This document shows positions 18,237-28,337 of a stretch of DNA of 64,000 nucleotides, in pieces. How positions within the stretch are numbered: the first letter of the stretch is position 1; the number at the start of each line of letters is the position of its first letter. The position numbers and the translations under genes are program-made. This DNA comes from Hyphomicrobiales bacterium (GTDB taxonomy: Bacteria > Pseudomonadota > Alphaproteobacteria > Rhizobiales > Xanthobacteraceae). The stretch is taken from NCBI GenBank assembly GCA_017305535.1, contig JAFKKN010000003.1:186001-250000 (forward strand), given 5' to 3'. The notes under the pieces are model-generated. The model did not search any database. It was given only the letters and a program-made list of their open reading frames with translations, and was not told the origin of the DNA.

Positions 18237-19433
18237 CTATTTCCATACCGTATTTTCGAGGTCCCAACGTTGTGCCTTGAATTCCTTGGCAAGGGCATCG
18301 ACGATTCCGTATTCGTCGTTCTGGTCGCCCTCGTCGTCATCGGCGCTGGTATCGACCAGGTTCAATTTTGGCGGCGATGATTCATCGGCGGTGGTGATCG
18401 AGGGCGCGCCGATCCAGAGCATCAAGTGATCGGATGCTCCGGGCTGATCAGGCGCGATCATTGCGCTGAGTTCGATGGTTTCGGTGAGAGCCAATGCCGG
18501 AAACATGTCGCTCGGCCGCTTCAGCACCAAGGTCAACTTGCCGATGTCGTCACTCCACGTCGAGGATGTCAATTTGGCGGACAGGACCTTTGCCGCGACG
18601 GCTCCGATCGTCGTGGCGAGCTTGTCGCGATTGGGTTTGGCGCCGTCCTGCCAATCCGCTGCGGCAAAGCGGACGGTGCGTTCCATATCGAACAGTCCGC
18701 TGGTCCAGCCGGCTCCAGTGACGCCGGGTTGTGTCTTGATATTGGCGAGCAGGTCAGTCGCGCGTTGTGGATCGATGCTGAGGTTGAGCGTCATCTGGCC
18801 ACTGCGAAGCGACTCGCACGAGATAGCCAGGCTGTTGACCGCAATCCCGACGTTCTGACCCTTGAGGTATTTCAGCAGCTCTGCCGCGCTGTCGAGCTTG
18901 ACCTTCACGGCCACGGCTTCGGGAGACACCTGCGTGAAGTCCTTAGGTGCGGGCACGATGCCGTCGTCATTGGTCTGGTTTTCGCGGAATTCCTTTTCGC
19001 TCAAATCGGCATTGTCGGAGGAGACGACATTGGTCGCGGTCTGCCCGACGCGGATCTGGCCTTTGAATTCGTAGGTGTCGCCAGTCTGCTTTCGCGTCAG
19101 GTTCACCGAGACCGGCAGCTTGTCGCCGATGCTTTGGGTGGTGCCGGTCATGGCCTGACCGTTGACGGCGAGATTGGCAACGAAGCGATCCTTGCGGTCG
19201 GAGCCTTTGGCGGCGGGGTAGCACACGTCCAGCACCGCGGAGGTGACGGTCTTGCCCTGATAGTTCTCCCTGAGAATCACGTCGGCATTGCCGTCCATCA
19301 GGCCATCGATGGAAGTGAAATAGCGCGTCTCGCTGGTCGAGGCCGGGAGCTTTGCGTTGGTTTTGTTCTGGGCCAGCGCCGGTCCGGTAGCCGCTACCGT
19401 CAGGCCGATCAGACAGGCAGAAATCACGCGCAT
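18237..19433 (-). CDS. Secreted protein of unknown function
   Basis: 398 residues with a signal peptide cleaved near residue 21 (PALA-QN). I recognise no domain. The mature part is mixed alpha/beta with a repeated DSAAELLKYLK and DPQRATDLLANIK helical character and an acidic patch near the end (DTSADDDEGDQNDEYG). It starts at 19433, preceded by a purine-rich AAGAGAGA. Its neighbours (a flavoprotein and the groE operon) give no functional clue. The opposite strand has a very long open frame that I treat as a shadow. Confidence 0.65.
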   Translation of the reverse strand: MRVISACLIGLTVAATGPALAQNKTNAKLPASTSETRYFTSIDGLMDGNADVILRENYQGKTVTSAVLDVCYPAAKGSDRKDRFVANLAVNGQAMTGTTQSIGDKLPVSVNLTRKQTGDTYEFKGQIRVGQTATNVVSSDNADLSEKEFRENQTNDDGIVPAPKDFTQVSPEAVAVKVKLDSAAELLKYLKGQNVGIAVNSLAISCESLRSGQMTLNLSIDPQRATDLLANIKTQPGVTGAGWTSGLFDMERTVRFAAADWQDGAKPNRDKLATTIGAVAAKVLSAKLTSSTWSDDIGKLTLVLKRPSDMFPALALTETIELSAMIAPDQPGASDHLMLWIGAPSITTADESSPPKLNLVDTSADDDEGDQNDEYGIVDALAKEFKAQRWDLENTVWK

Positions 19434-19559
19434 GAGAATGTCTCTCTTGGAGGGAACGCGGTGGAGTTTAGTGCATGCGCGTCGAAATCCGAAATGGAGT
19501 TTGTCGTGGCGTTCTTCCGCGCGAACAATCGCCTTCGTGGATCAAGGGCATATCAAGCA

Positions 19560-19582
19560 AAAGGCCGCCCGAGGGCGGCCTT
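19560..19582 (-). terminator. Terminator after groEL
   Basis: A perfect 9-bp GC stem (AAGGCCGCC with GGCGGCCTT) with a short loop. On the minus strand it is followed by TTTTGCTT. It lies 35 bases past the groEL stop. Confidence 0.8.
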
Positions 19583-19616
19583 CGCATTTTGTCGAGATGG
19601 TTGGAAGGGACTGGGA

Positions 19617-21404
<1,788 letters not shown>

Positions 21405-21427
21405 TCAGTGAATTCGGGTGAAGGTGG

Positions 21428-21724
21428 TTAGCCCACCACGCCCATGATGTCGGATTCCTTCATGATCAGCAGGTCTTCGCCATCGAGCTTGATCTCGGTG
21501 CCGGACCACTTGCCGAACAGCACGCGGTCGCCGACCTTGATGTCGATCGGGATCAGCTTGCCGGCTTCGTCGCGACCGCCGGGGCCAACCGCCACCACCT
21601 GACCCTCGGAGGGCTTTTCCTTGGCGCTGTCCGGGATAATGATGCCGCCCTTGGTTTTTTCTTCGGCGTCGATACGCTTCACCACGACGCGGTCATGCAG
21701 TGGACGAAATTTGGTTTTAGCCAT
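21428..21724 (-). CDS. groES: 10-kDa co-chaperonin GroES
   Basis: 98 residues, from [17 protein letters not shown] to the SDIMGVVG end. The mobile loop ([18 protein letters not shown]) and the roof-loop region are typical. GroES caps the GroEL cage. It lies 158 bases upstream of groEL in the same direction; the gap holds a palindromic repeat. The start at 21724 matches the family N-terminus. Confidence 0.97.
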   Translation of the reverse strand: MAKTKFRPLHDRVVVKRIDAEEKTKGGIIIPDSAKEKPSEGQVVAVGPGGRDEAGKLIPIDIKVGDRVLFGKWSGTEIKLDGEDLLIMKESDIMGVVG

Positions 21725-21818
21725 GACGTTCCTTTGAGGTTCGGTTACGGTCTGAATCGCCTGTAAATGCGTGGGTGCGGTGCCGGGTTGCGGTTTCACC
21801 GGATCGGCGCGCCGCGTT

Positions 21819-21845
21819 TTGGCAATCGGAAGCCGAGAGTGCCAA
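21819..21845 (-). promoter_or_regulatory. CIRCE operator (HrcA site) upstream of groES
   Basis: TTGGCAATC, a 9-base spacer and GAGTGCCAA: arms match as inverted repeats at 8 of 9 positions, with the exact 9-N-9 layout of CIRCE (usual form TTAGCACTC-N9-GAGTGCTAA). It lies about 95 bases before groES and just downstream of the -10 box, where HrcA would block transcription. Confidence 0.85.
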
Positions 21846-21854
21846 TCAAGGGTC

Positions 21855-21883
21855 GAAATATGGGCTGCGGCTGGTCCTGTCAA
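21855..21883 (-). promoter_or_regulatory. Sigma-70-type promoter of groESL
   Basis: On the minus strand, TTGACA (21878-21883), a 17-base spacer and TATTTC (21855-21860). The CIRCE element begins ten bases downstream of the -10 box. Confidence 0.7.
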
Positions 21884-22035
21884 GCAAGGGCTTAAGGCCT
21901 TGGTGAGACGAATCGCGCATGGTGAAGAAACCCGGCGATAACCATGAGGTCGCCGGTGGTTGTAACGTTGCTCCGGCAGGACGGGCGGGTGGTCCGGGAC
22001 ATTCGGCGAGAAGGTAATCTCGCTCGGGGGATATA

Positions 22036-22545
22036 ATGGTCGATACGAAATTTCGTCACGGGCGCAAGCTGGTCAATGCCGGTCTGGTGTCGCTTTTTGC
22101 GGTCTTTCTCGCGGGATGCGAGACATTTGGAACCTCGCAGCCGGCCGCCATCCCGGAGCCGGCCGCGCCGCCGGAAATTCCCTCAACGATCCGGCCGAGC
22201 GAATTGGTGGGGCGCTGGGGCCTTGCCTCCTATCAAAATCCGAACGACCGGGCGCGGACCGAAGCGGCTGCCAAAGGTCAGTGTAAGAACCCCTATGTGA
22301 TCGGCCAGGGCACCAATGGCGGCGTCATCATGCATCTCGCTGACGAGGCGACGCCGCAGGAACTGCGCTTGAAGGGCAGCCAGAGCGGCAAGAACTACAT
22401 CGGGCCTGAAGGCCCGGCGGGCGGTCCGCAGGACCGCGAGATCATCTCATTCGATGGTCGTGTGCTGGTCACCCGGTTCATCGACAAGGATGCCGGTACT
22501 CGCTACGGCAATATGGTCTACGTCCGCTGTGCGCCGCACGCCTGA
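22036..22545 (+). CDS. Lipoprotein of unknown function
   Basis: 169 residues with a lipoprotein signal: hydrophobic [12 protein letters not shown] with lipobox Cys28. The mature part starts Pro/Ala-rich, then has a compact domain with [22 protein letters not shown] and a [10 protein letters not shown]...VYVRC pair of Cys. A GGGGG stretch precedes the ATG. The -GRWGLA- opening recalls small AprI/Inh-like beta-barrel lipoproteins, but the similarity is too weak to assign. It is transcribed away from groES, and the MFS gene follows on the same strand. Confidence 0.72.
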   Translation: MVDTKFRHGRKLVNAGLVSLFAVFLAGCETFGTSQPAAIPEPAAPPEIPSTIRPSELVGRWGLASYQNPNDRARTEAAAKGQCKNPYVIGQGTNGGVIMHLADEATPQELRLKGSQSGKNYIGPEGPAGGPQDREIISFDGRVLVTRFIDKDAGTRYGNMVYVRCAPHA

Positions 22546-22584
22546 TTCGGCGCGCGGGATGTCGTGCTCTAAAGACCTGATGTG

Positions 22585-23826
22585 ATGCTCCGGCCTCGCG
22601 ATCTGATCGCCGGGCCGGGCCGCGCTGTTGCCGTATTATCCCTGACCCAGATTTTGGGCTGGGGAATATTGATCTATCCGCCCGTGCTGATGATGCCGCT
22701 GATCGCGGCCGACCGCGGCTGGTCGCTGGCCTTCTGCATGGGGGGACTGTCGGTCGCGCTGGCGACCTCGGGTTTGCTGTCGCCGACTTCCTGCGGCCTG
22801 ATCGACCGCTACGGCGGCAACAGGGTCATGTCCCTTGGCGCTCTGACCGGCATGACGGGAATGATCGGGCTGCTATTCGCCGAGCAGTGGCAGGTCTACC
22901 TGTTGTGCTGGCTGTTGATCGGCGCGGCGATGTCATCGACGCTCTACGATCCCGCATTTACGACGCTGACGCGGATCTTTGGTGCCTCTGCCCGGCGGCA
23001 GATCACTTTCGTGACGTTCGCGGGCGGTTTCGCATCGACGGTGAGCTGGCCCGCCACGCATGTTCTGCTCGCGCATTTCGGATGGCGCGGTACTTATGTT
23101 GTATTTGCCGTCGTGCTGGGGTTGGTGATCGCGCCGCTCCACGCGTTCGCATTGCCGCGTGCCGCGCCGGATGCTCCACCGTTGGCGCAGGCAAGCGGAG
23201 CACCGGCGACGGCGGCGTTTCTGCCGTCGCGCGGATGGCCGTTTGTTTTGCTGGCGGCGGCCTTCGCCTGTCACGCCTTCCTGCTCTCCGGTGTCACGTC
23301 CAATCTGCTGGCGATGCTGGAGCGCGGCGGTATCGATTCCGCGACGGTGGTGATGGTCGGTGCGCTGTTCGGTCCGGCGCAGGTGATGGCGCGGTTGGGC
23401 GACTTCACCTTTGCGAGGAAGACCAGCCCACTGTGGGTGGCGCGGGTCGCAGTGGTCTGCATGGTCACTGCCTTCACGGCGTTGGCGCTTGCAGGAATAT
23501 CGGTCGTCGTGGCTGGATTGTTCTGTATTTTGTTTGGCGCGGCCAATGGTGTGATGACGATTGCGCGCGGTGCGCTACCGCTGGCGATGTTCGGGCCCGT
23601 TGGATATGGCCGGGTCATCGGCCGTATCGCGCGTCCCGCGCTGTTGCTGCAAGCCTCCGCACCGTTCGCGGTTGCGGCGGTCGCGCAACGCCTGTCCGAT
23701 AAAACGGTGCTTGAATTCGGGGCCATCGGCGCGGTGGTGGCGCTCAGTTGCCTCCTGGCGCTCCGTTTGCCTTCCGCACCGCCGCGATCTCGCTTCGCCG
23801 AAGCAGATTCACCGGACAACGATTGA
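22585..23826 (+). CDS. Major facilitator superfamily transporter
   Basis: About 413 residues with 12 predicted membrane helices, the first near residue 13. The helix 2-3 loop carries a weakened MFS motif A (LIDRYGGNRVM). It resembles the CynX/oxalate-formate-like MFS group more than sugar transporters, but no substrate can be assigned. The ATG at 22585 is preferred over the overlapping GTG at 22582. It converges on the ligase gene at 23884. Confidence 0.85.
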   Translation: MLRPRDLIAGPGRAVAVLSLTQILGWGILIYPPVLMMPLIAADRGWSLAFCMGGLSVALATSGLLSPTSCGLIDRYGGNRVMSLGALTGMTGMIGLLFAEQWQVYLLCWLLIGAAMSSTLYDPAFTTLTRIFGASARRQITFVTFAGGFASTVSWPATHVLLAHFGWRGTYVVFAVVLGLVIAPLHAFALPRAAPDAPPLAQASGAPATAAFLPSRGWPFVLLAAAFACHAFLLSGVTSNLLAMLERGGIDSATVVMVGALFGPAQVMARLGDFTFARKTSPLWVARVAVVCMVTAFTALALAGISVVVAGLFCILFGAANGVMTIARGALPLAMFGPVGYGRVIGRIARPALLLQASAPFAVAAVAQRLSDKTVLEFGAIGAVVALSCLLALRLPSAPPRSRFAEADSPDND

Positions 23827-23883
23827 TCTCACGGGTGCAACAACCGTGTCCGGATCGCGTTAAACATCGTTGTCAACCCACGA

Positions 23884-25440
23884 TCAGCCGACCTGACGGA
23901 CCTGTTTCTCCCAGAAGGGGCGGCGCAGTTCGCGCTTGAGGATTTTGCCGGCTCCCGACAGCGGCAGCGGCGTCTCGCTGATGTCGGCGCTGCGCGGGCA
24001 TTTGTATCCGGCGATCAACGTCTTGCAGAACGCGATCAGGTCGTCCTCGGCGAGCGTCGCGCCGCTCTTGGTGACGACCACGGCGTGAACCTGCTCGCCC
24101 CATTGTGCGCTCGGAATGCCGATCACCGCGCATTGCGCGACGGCGGGATGCTTGGCGATCGCGTTCTCCACCTCGACCGAATAGACGTTCTCGCCGCCAG
24201 AGATGATCATGTCTTTCACACGATCTACAACGTAGATGAAGCCTTCCTTGTCCATGTAACCGCCATCGCCGGTGTGCATCCAGCCATCGACGACAGCCTT
24301 CGCTGTTTCCTCCGGTCGCTCCCAGTATCCCATCATCACGACATCGCCGCGCACGGTGATCTCGCCCACGGCGTCGGTGGCGACCGGTTTGTCGTCGGCA
24401 TCGACGATGCGGATCTCGCAACCGAGCGTGGCACGGCCGGCGCCGCGATGGCGTCCCTTGGCGCGGCCGTCGCCGATATGGTCCTTCCAATGCAGGAGCG
24501 TCGCGATCGGCGACAGTTCGGTCATGCCGTAAGCCTGGGTGAGGCGTACGTTCGGCAACGCCGTCGTGGTGCGATCCAGCAGCGCTTCGCTGATGGGCGA
24601 TGCACCATAGGTGATATCTCGCAGCGAGGACATGTCGTAGGAGGTCAGCGCCGGATGATCGACCAGCATCTGAATCATGGTCGGCACCAGCAGCACGTCC
24701 GTAACGCGTTCTTTCTGGACCGTAGCCATCACACCTTCGGGCGTGAAGCTTTGGACAATGACGTTGGAGCCGCCGCTGAGCAGCAGTGAATACATCGCCG
24801 CGCCGTTGGCGAGGTGAAACATCGGCGCGGCATGGAGATAGATCGATGAGGCAGGAAACATACCTTCGCCGAGAGCGTTCAATGCATTCGCCATCAGGTT
24901 CTGATGGCTCAGCATGACGCCCTTGGAGCGCCCGGTGGTGCCCCCGGTATAGAAGATGCCGGCAAGATGGCTTCCCGTCCGCATCGCATCCTGCACAGGA
25001 TGGTTGCGTGTGATAAGCGCTTCGTAGTTTTCCATGCCGGCGGGTGTATCGTTATCGTCCGCGAAGACCAGCGTGAGATCAGAAAGGGCTTTGGCGAGGG
25101 TGTCGCCGGTCGCAGCGAAGGCCGCATCGACGACGAGTACTTTCGCGCGGCAGTCGCGCAGCGCGTCTTCGTTCTCCAGCGGGCTCCAGCGAATGTTGAG
25201 CGGAACGATCACCGCACCAGCCCATGCCGTTGCCAGATAGAGTTCGAGATAACGATCGGAATTCAGCATCAGCACAGCGACGCGGTCGCCCTCGCTCACG
25301 CCGAGCGCATGAAATGCCGACGCCAGCCGCGCCACCCGGTTGCCGATCTCGGCCCAATTTCGGCGTCGATCCTGAAAAACGGTGGCGAGCCCATTCGGAT
25401 TGATCTGCAGCGCGCGCCGCAAGCCGTGTGTGACGTTCAT
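23884..25440 (-). CDS. Acyl-CoA ligase (AMP-forming), island ligase 1
   Basis: 518 residues of the acyl-adenylate superfamily: P-loop-like FYTGGTTGRSKGVMLSH near residue 165, YGMTEL near 305, the hinge DGWMHTGDGGYMDKEGFIYVVDR near 385-405, and the catalytic Lys in SGAGKILKRELR near residue 500. It activates a carboxylic acid to its CoA thioester with ATP and CoA. Substrate range is unknown; the size fits medium- or long-chain fatty or cyclic acids. It lies 25 bases after the TetR gene in one operon, divergent from the thiolase operon. Confidence 0.9.
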   Translation of the reverse strand: MNVTHGLRRALQINPNGLATVFQDRRRNWAEIGNRVARLASAFHALGVSEGDRVAVLMLNSDRYLELYLATAWAGAVIVPLNIRWSPLENEDALRDCRAKVLVVDAAFAATGDTLAKALSDLTLVFADDNDTPAGMENYEALITRNHPVQDAMRTGSHLAGIFYTGGTTGRSKGVMLSHQNLMANALNALGEGMFPASSIYLHAAPMFHLANGAAMYSLLLSGGSNVIVQSFTPEGVMATVQKERVTDVLLVPTMIQMLVDHPALTSYDMSSLRDITYGASPISEALLDRTTTALPNVRLTQAYGMTELSPIATLLHWKDHIGDGRAKGRHRGAGRATLGCEIRIVDADDKPVATDAVGEITVRGDVVMMGYWERPEETAKAVVDGWMHTGDGGYMDKEGFIYVVDRVKDMIISGGENVYSVEVENAIAKHPAVAQCAVIGIPSAQWGEQVHAVVVTKSGATLAEDDLIAFCKTLIAGYKCPRSADISETPLPLSGAGKILKRELRRPFWEKQVRQVG

Positions 25441-25465
25441 GCTTTCCTCCAGGAATGTTGCGTGA

Positions 25466-26149
25466 TTACTTCTTCCGAACGGGCTTCGTGGCCTTCTTTT
25501 CGGCAGGTTTCTTTGCGGGTCGTTTGGCGATATCGGCGGTCAGACGACTCGCGAAATCGTTGGCGATCTGTTCGGGAGACAGTTCACCGCCGGGCTTGTA
25601 CCAATGCCCGATCCAGTTCAGCGCACCGAGAATGGCGAAGGCCGTGAGCTTCACGTCGCATGGCTTGACCGAGCCGTCGGCGATGCCTTGCTTGATTGCG
25701 TTGCGGAACGCCCGATCGATGCGGCGCTTGCCGGCGAGCGTGGCCTTTTGATTGGGCTCGGAAAGGTCGGCGACGTTGAAGCGCACCAGGCTGGCGCCGA
25801 AGGTGCTCGCCATGATGGCGGCATAGGCGCGCACCAGCATCTGTAACGTCACAAGCCCGCTTTCGTCGGCCGCCGCGATCTCCGCGATTCGGTCTTCGAC
25901 ACGCTCCTGGCCGATAGTCCAGCATTCGAACAGGATGTCTTCCTTGCTGCGGAAGTAGTTGTAGAGCGCGGGTTTGGTGATGTTCAGCCGGTCCGCGACC
26001 TCGTTGAGGGTGGCGCGATGGTAGCCCTGCTCCAGAAACAGTTGCACGGCCGTGCGCAACACTGCCTCGCGCTTTTCATCGCGGGCGCGGCGACGGCTCT
26101 CGAAAGGTAGCCACGGTGAGCGTTCGGGGGGCGGCGTTCGCGTGTCCAT
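25466..26149 (-). CDS. TetR-family regulator of the thiolase/ligase region
   Basis: 227 residues. HTH: VLRTAVQLFLEQGYHRATL, then RLNITKPALYNYFRSKEDIL. The C-terminus ends in a Lys/Pro-rich tail (KRPAKKPAEKKATKPVRKK) like some FadR/PaaR-type acyl-CoA-responsive TetR proteins. I chose ATG 26149; the frame stays open further upstream, but into promoter sequence. It is transcribed with ligase 1 and divergent from the thiolase operon, with a palindrome in the shared 97-base gap. It probably represses both until an acyl-CoA binds. Confidence 0.88.
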   Translation of the reverse strand: MDTRTPPPERSPWLPFESRRRARDEKREAVLRTAVQLFLEQGYHRATLNEVADRLNITKPALYNYFRSKEDILFECWTIGQERVEDRIAEIAAADESGLVTLQMLVRAYAAIMASTFGASLVRFNVADLSEPNQKATLAGKRRIDRAFRNAIKQGIADGSVKPCDVKLTAFAILGALNWIGHWYKPGGELSPEQIANDFASRLTADIAKRPAKKPAEKKATKPVRKK

Positions 26150-26170
26150 CCTGATGTCCTTCGACGGGCA

Positions 26171-26197
26171 TTGACATCCGTGCAGTCCGCGTATATT
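26171..26197 (+). promoter_or_regulatory. Promoter of the thiolase operon
   Basis: TTGACA (26171-26176), a 15-base spacer and TATATT (26192-26197). The spacer is slightly short. The -10 box runs into the palindrome at 26196-26209. Confidence 0.55.
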
Positions 26198-26209
26198 ACC
26201 CAAGGGTAA
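26196..26209. promoter_or_regulatory. Candidate TetR operator, TTACCC-AA-GGGTAA
   Basis: A 14-bp inverted repeat with perfect 6-bp arms. It overlaps the -10 box of the thiolase operon and lies in the divergent gap next to the TetR gene. A further GGTAA half-site is at 26224-26228. Confidence 0.6.
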
Positions 26210-26246
26210 GAAAAAGTCCATACGGTAATTTATGAGGAGGTCGACG

Positions 26247-27431
26247 ATGTCATCGCAGGCATATGTTGCTGGAGTCGGCATGATTCCTTTCACCAAACCG
26301 GGAGCGAACGAGCCGTACCATGTGATGGGAAGCGAGGCGCTGCGGCGCGCGCTGGGCGATGCCGGTGTCGACTATGCGACGATCCAGCAGGCCTATGTCG
26401 GTTATGTATACGGCGACTCGACCTGCGGCCAACGGGCGCTCTATCCGGTCGGGATGACCGGCATTCCCGTCGTCAACGTCAACAACAACTGCTCAACCGG
26501 ATCGACTGCGCTGTTTCTGGCGCGGCAGGCGATCGAATCGGGCGCCGCGGATTGCGTGCTGGCGCTGGGCTTCGAGCAGATGAAGCCGGGCGCCTTGGGC
26601 TCGGTGTATACGGATCGGCCGAGCGCGTTCGAGGATTTCGACGCGGCTGCCGACAAGCTGGTCGATGCGCCCGGCATTCCGTTGGCGCTGCGTTACTTCG
26701 GCGGCGCCGGCCTTAGCCATATGAGGAAATACGGTACGCCGCTGACGGCATTTGCCAAGATCCGCGCCAAGGCCAGCCGTCATGCGAAGAACAATCCGCT
26801 CGCGCTGTTCCGCAAGGAGGTGACTGCCGACGACGTCATGAACGATCAGGTGATCTGGCCCGGCGTGATGACGCGGCTGATGGCGTGCCCTCCGACGTGC
26901 GGAGCGGCGGCGGCGATTCTTGTGTCCGAAAAGTTCGCCAGGCAGCATGGCCTGCGCGCCGATGTGCGTGTTCGCGCGCAAGCCATGACCACCGACACAC
27001 CCTCGACCTTCGGGGCCGGCGACATGATGCAGGTCGTCGGTTCCGACATGGCCAAGGCGGCGGCGAAGCAGGTTTATGAGGCCGCCGGCGTCGGGCCGGG
27101 CGATCTCGACGTAGTCGAGCTGCACGACTGCTTCGCGCACAATGAGCTCATTACCTATGAAGCGTTGGGGCTTTGCCTCGAAGGTGAGGCCGCGCGTTTC
27201 ATCGACGATGGCGACAACACTTATGGCGGCAAGATCGTCACCAATCCGTCCGGCGGTCTATTGTCCAAGGGGCATCCGTTGGGGGCGACCGGACTGGCGC
27301 AGTGCTATGAACTGACGCGTCAGTTGCGCGGCATCGCGGAAGCTACCCAGGTCGATGGCGCGCGTTTGGCGCTCCAGCACAATCTGGGCCTCGGCGGCGC
27401 CTGCGTCGTCTCGCTATACGAACGCGTGTGA
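26247..27431 (+). CDS. SCP-x-type thiolase (lipid-transfer-protein family)
   Basis: 394 residues. From memory it aligns along its length with the thiolase half of human peroxisomal SCP-x: YGDSTCGQRA, VNVNNNCSTGSTALF with nucleophile Cys82, VELHDCFAHNELITYEALGL, DNTYGGKIVTNPSGGLLSKG and the GHPLGATG motif. SCP-x cleaves 3-ketoacyl-CoAs with a 2-methyl branch. There is no sterol-carrier domain, and no DUF35 partner lies beside it, so it is probably a true thiolase rather than an aldolase. AGGAGG five bases upstream fixes the ATG at 26247. First gene of a five- or six-gene operon. Confidence 0.92.
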   Translation: MSSQAYVAGVGMIPFTKPGANEPYHVMGSEALRRALGDAGVDYATIQQAYVGYVYGDSTCGQRALYPVGMTGIPVVNVNNNCSTGSTALFLARQAIESGAADCVLALGFEQMKPGALGSVYTDRPSAFEDFDAAADKLVDAPGIPLALRYFGGAGLSHMRKYGTPLTAFAKIRAKASRHAKNNPLALFRKEVTADDVMNDQVIWPGVMTRLMACPPTCGAAAAILVSEKFARQHGLRADVRVRAQAMTTDTPSTFGAGDMMQVVGSDMAKAAAKQVYEAAGVGPGDLDVVELHDCFAHNELITYEALGLCLEGEAARFIDDGDNTYGGKIVTNPSGGLLSKGHPLGATGLAQCYELTRQLRGIAEATQVDGARLALQHNLGLGGACVVSLYERV

Positions 27432-27440
27432 GGTCGGCGG

Positions 27441-27902
27441 ATGGTTGATCGATCCGCTATCGGGCGCAGCTTTACGCCCGTCACCGCGCATGTCGAGCCG
27501 GGCCGGTTGCGCTATTTTTGCGAAGCGATCGGGGAGCGCAGCCCGGTCTATCGCGATGCGCAAGCAGCGCGGGTCGAGGGATATCCGGCGATCCCGGTGC
27601 CGCCGACATATCTGTTCTGTCTGGAAATGATGGATGCGGAGAACCCGTTCGAGTTTCTCACCGAACTCGATATTGATCTCGCTCGGGTGCTGCACGGCGA
27701 GCAGGGCTTCACCTACCATGTGCCCGCGGTGGTCGGCGATACGCTGACATTCCGTTCCCGCGTCACCGATGTGACCGAAAAGAAAGGCGGCGCGATGACG
27801 TTGATCGCGGTCGTCACCGAAGTCATGCGGCAGGATGGCGTCCATCTTGCCGACATGACGCGGACCATTGTGGTGCGAAATCCAAAGGCGGCATCAACGT
27901 GA
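27441..27902 (+). CDS. MaoC-like N-terminal (FAS1-type) dehydratase domain protein
   Basis: 153 residues with a single hot-dog fold of the MaoC_dehydrat_N type: an opening GRSFTPVTAHVEPGRLRYFCEAIGE, the central helix region PPTYLFCLEM, and HGEQGFTYHVPAVVGDTL near residue 85. This type often pairs with a second MaoC protein, which carries the catalytic Asp/His, to make an (R)-specific enoyl-CoA hydratase. That second gene follows with a four-base overlap. The hydratase role is inferred from this pairing. Confidence 0.85.
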   Translation: MVDRSAIGRSFTPVTAHVEPGRLRYFCEAIGERSPVYRDAQAARVEGYPAIPVPPTYLFCLEMMDAENPFEFLTELDIDLARVLHGEQGFTYHVPAVVGDTLTFRSRVTDVTEKKGGAMTLIAVVTEVMRQDGVHLADMTRTIVVRNPKAAST

Positions 27903-28309
27903 CACAAGCAGGAAGCCGCTCGGTCGGCGATCGCATCGTACATAAGACGTTTGCGCCGATCATGCGTCATACGCTCGCGCTCTATTGCGGAGCGTCGGGC
28001 GATCACAACCCCATCCATGTCGATCTCGATTTCGCGAAGAAGGCCGGCTTTCCGGATGTCTTCAGTCACGGCATGCTGGTGATGGCCTATCTCGGGCAGG
28101 CGCTGACCGATGCGGTCGCGCCGAAGAATGTTCGCGCCTTTTCAACACGGTTCGCGGCCATCACTCAACTCGGTGCACGTCTGACTTGCGAAGGTCATGT
28201 CACCGAGTTGCTCGATCACAATGGCGAGCCATGCATGAAGATCACGCTGGCTGCAAAGGATGAAACCGGCGAGGCCAAGCTGCTCGGCGAAGCCATCGTC
28301 GCACGTTGA
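27899..28309 (+). CDS. MaoC-family (R)-specific enoyl-CoA hydratase subunit
   Basis: 136 residues. The hydratase-2 motif YCGASGDHNPIHVD with its Asp and His is at about residues 29-42, followed by FPDVFSHGMLVMAYLG. Such proteins add water to trans-2-enoyl-CoA to give (R)-3-hydroxyacyl-CoA. The start is a GTG overlapping the previous stop (GTGA), so translation is coupled and a heteromer with the upstream hot-dog protein is likely. Confidence 0.9.
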   Translation: MTQAGSRSVGDRIVHKTFAPIMRHTLALYCGASGDHNPIHVDLDFAKKAGFPDVFSHGMLVMAYLGQALTDAVAPKNVRAFSTRFAAITQLGARLTCEGHVTELLDHNGEPCMKITLAAKDETGEAKLLGEAIVAR

Positions 28310-28337
28310 TTTGATCGCAACCGTTCAGGATATACCC

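Larger units (their letters stand above)
21725..22035. other. Divergent intergenic region, groES/lipoprotein
   Basis: 311 bases holding the groESL promoter and CIRCE (listed separately). The part toward 22035 drives the lipoprotein gene but shows no clear promoter. No other gene is seen. Confidence 0.6.

Noticed and set aside
26247..27431. Thiolase acting as a side-chain aldolase of the Ltp2 type
   Set aside because: Ltp2-like aldolases need a DUF35 partner, which is absent here, and the nucleophilic Cys82 in NNNCSTG is that of a true SCP-x thiolase.
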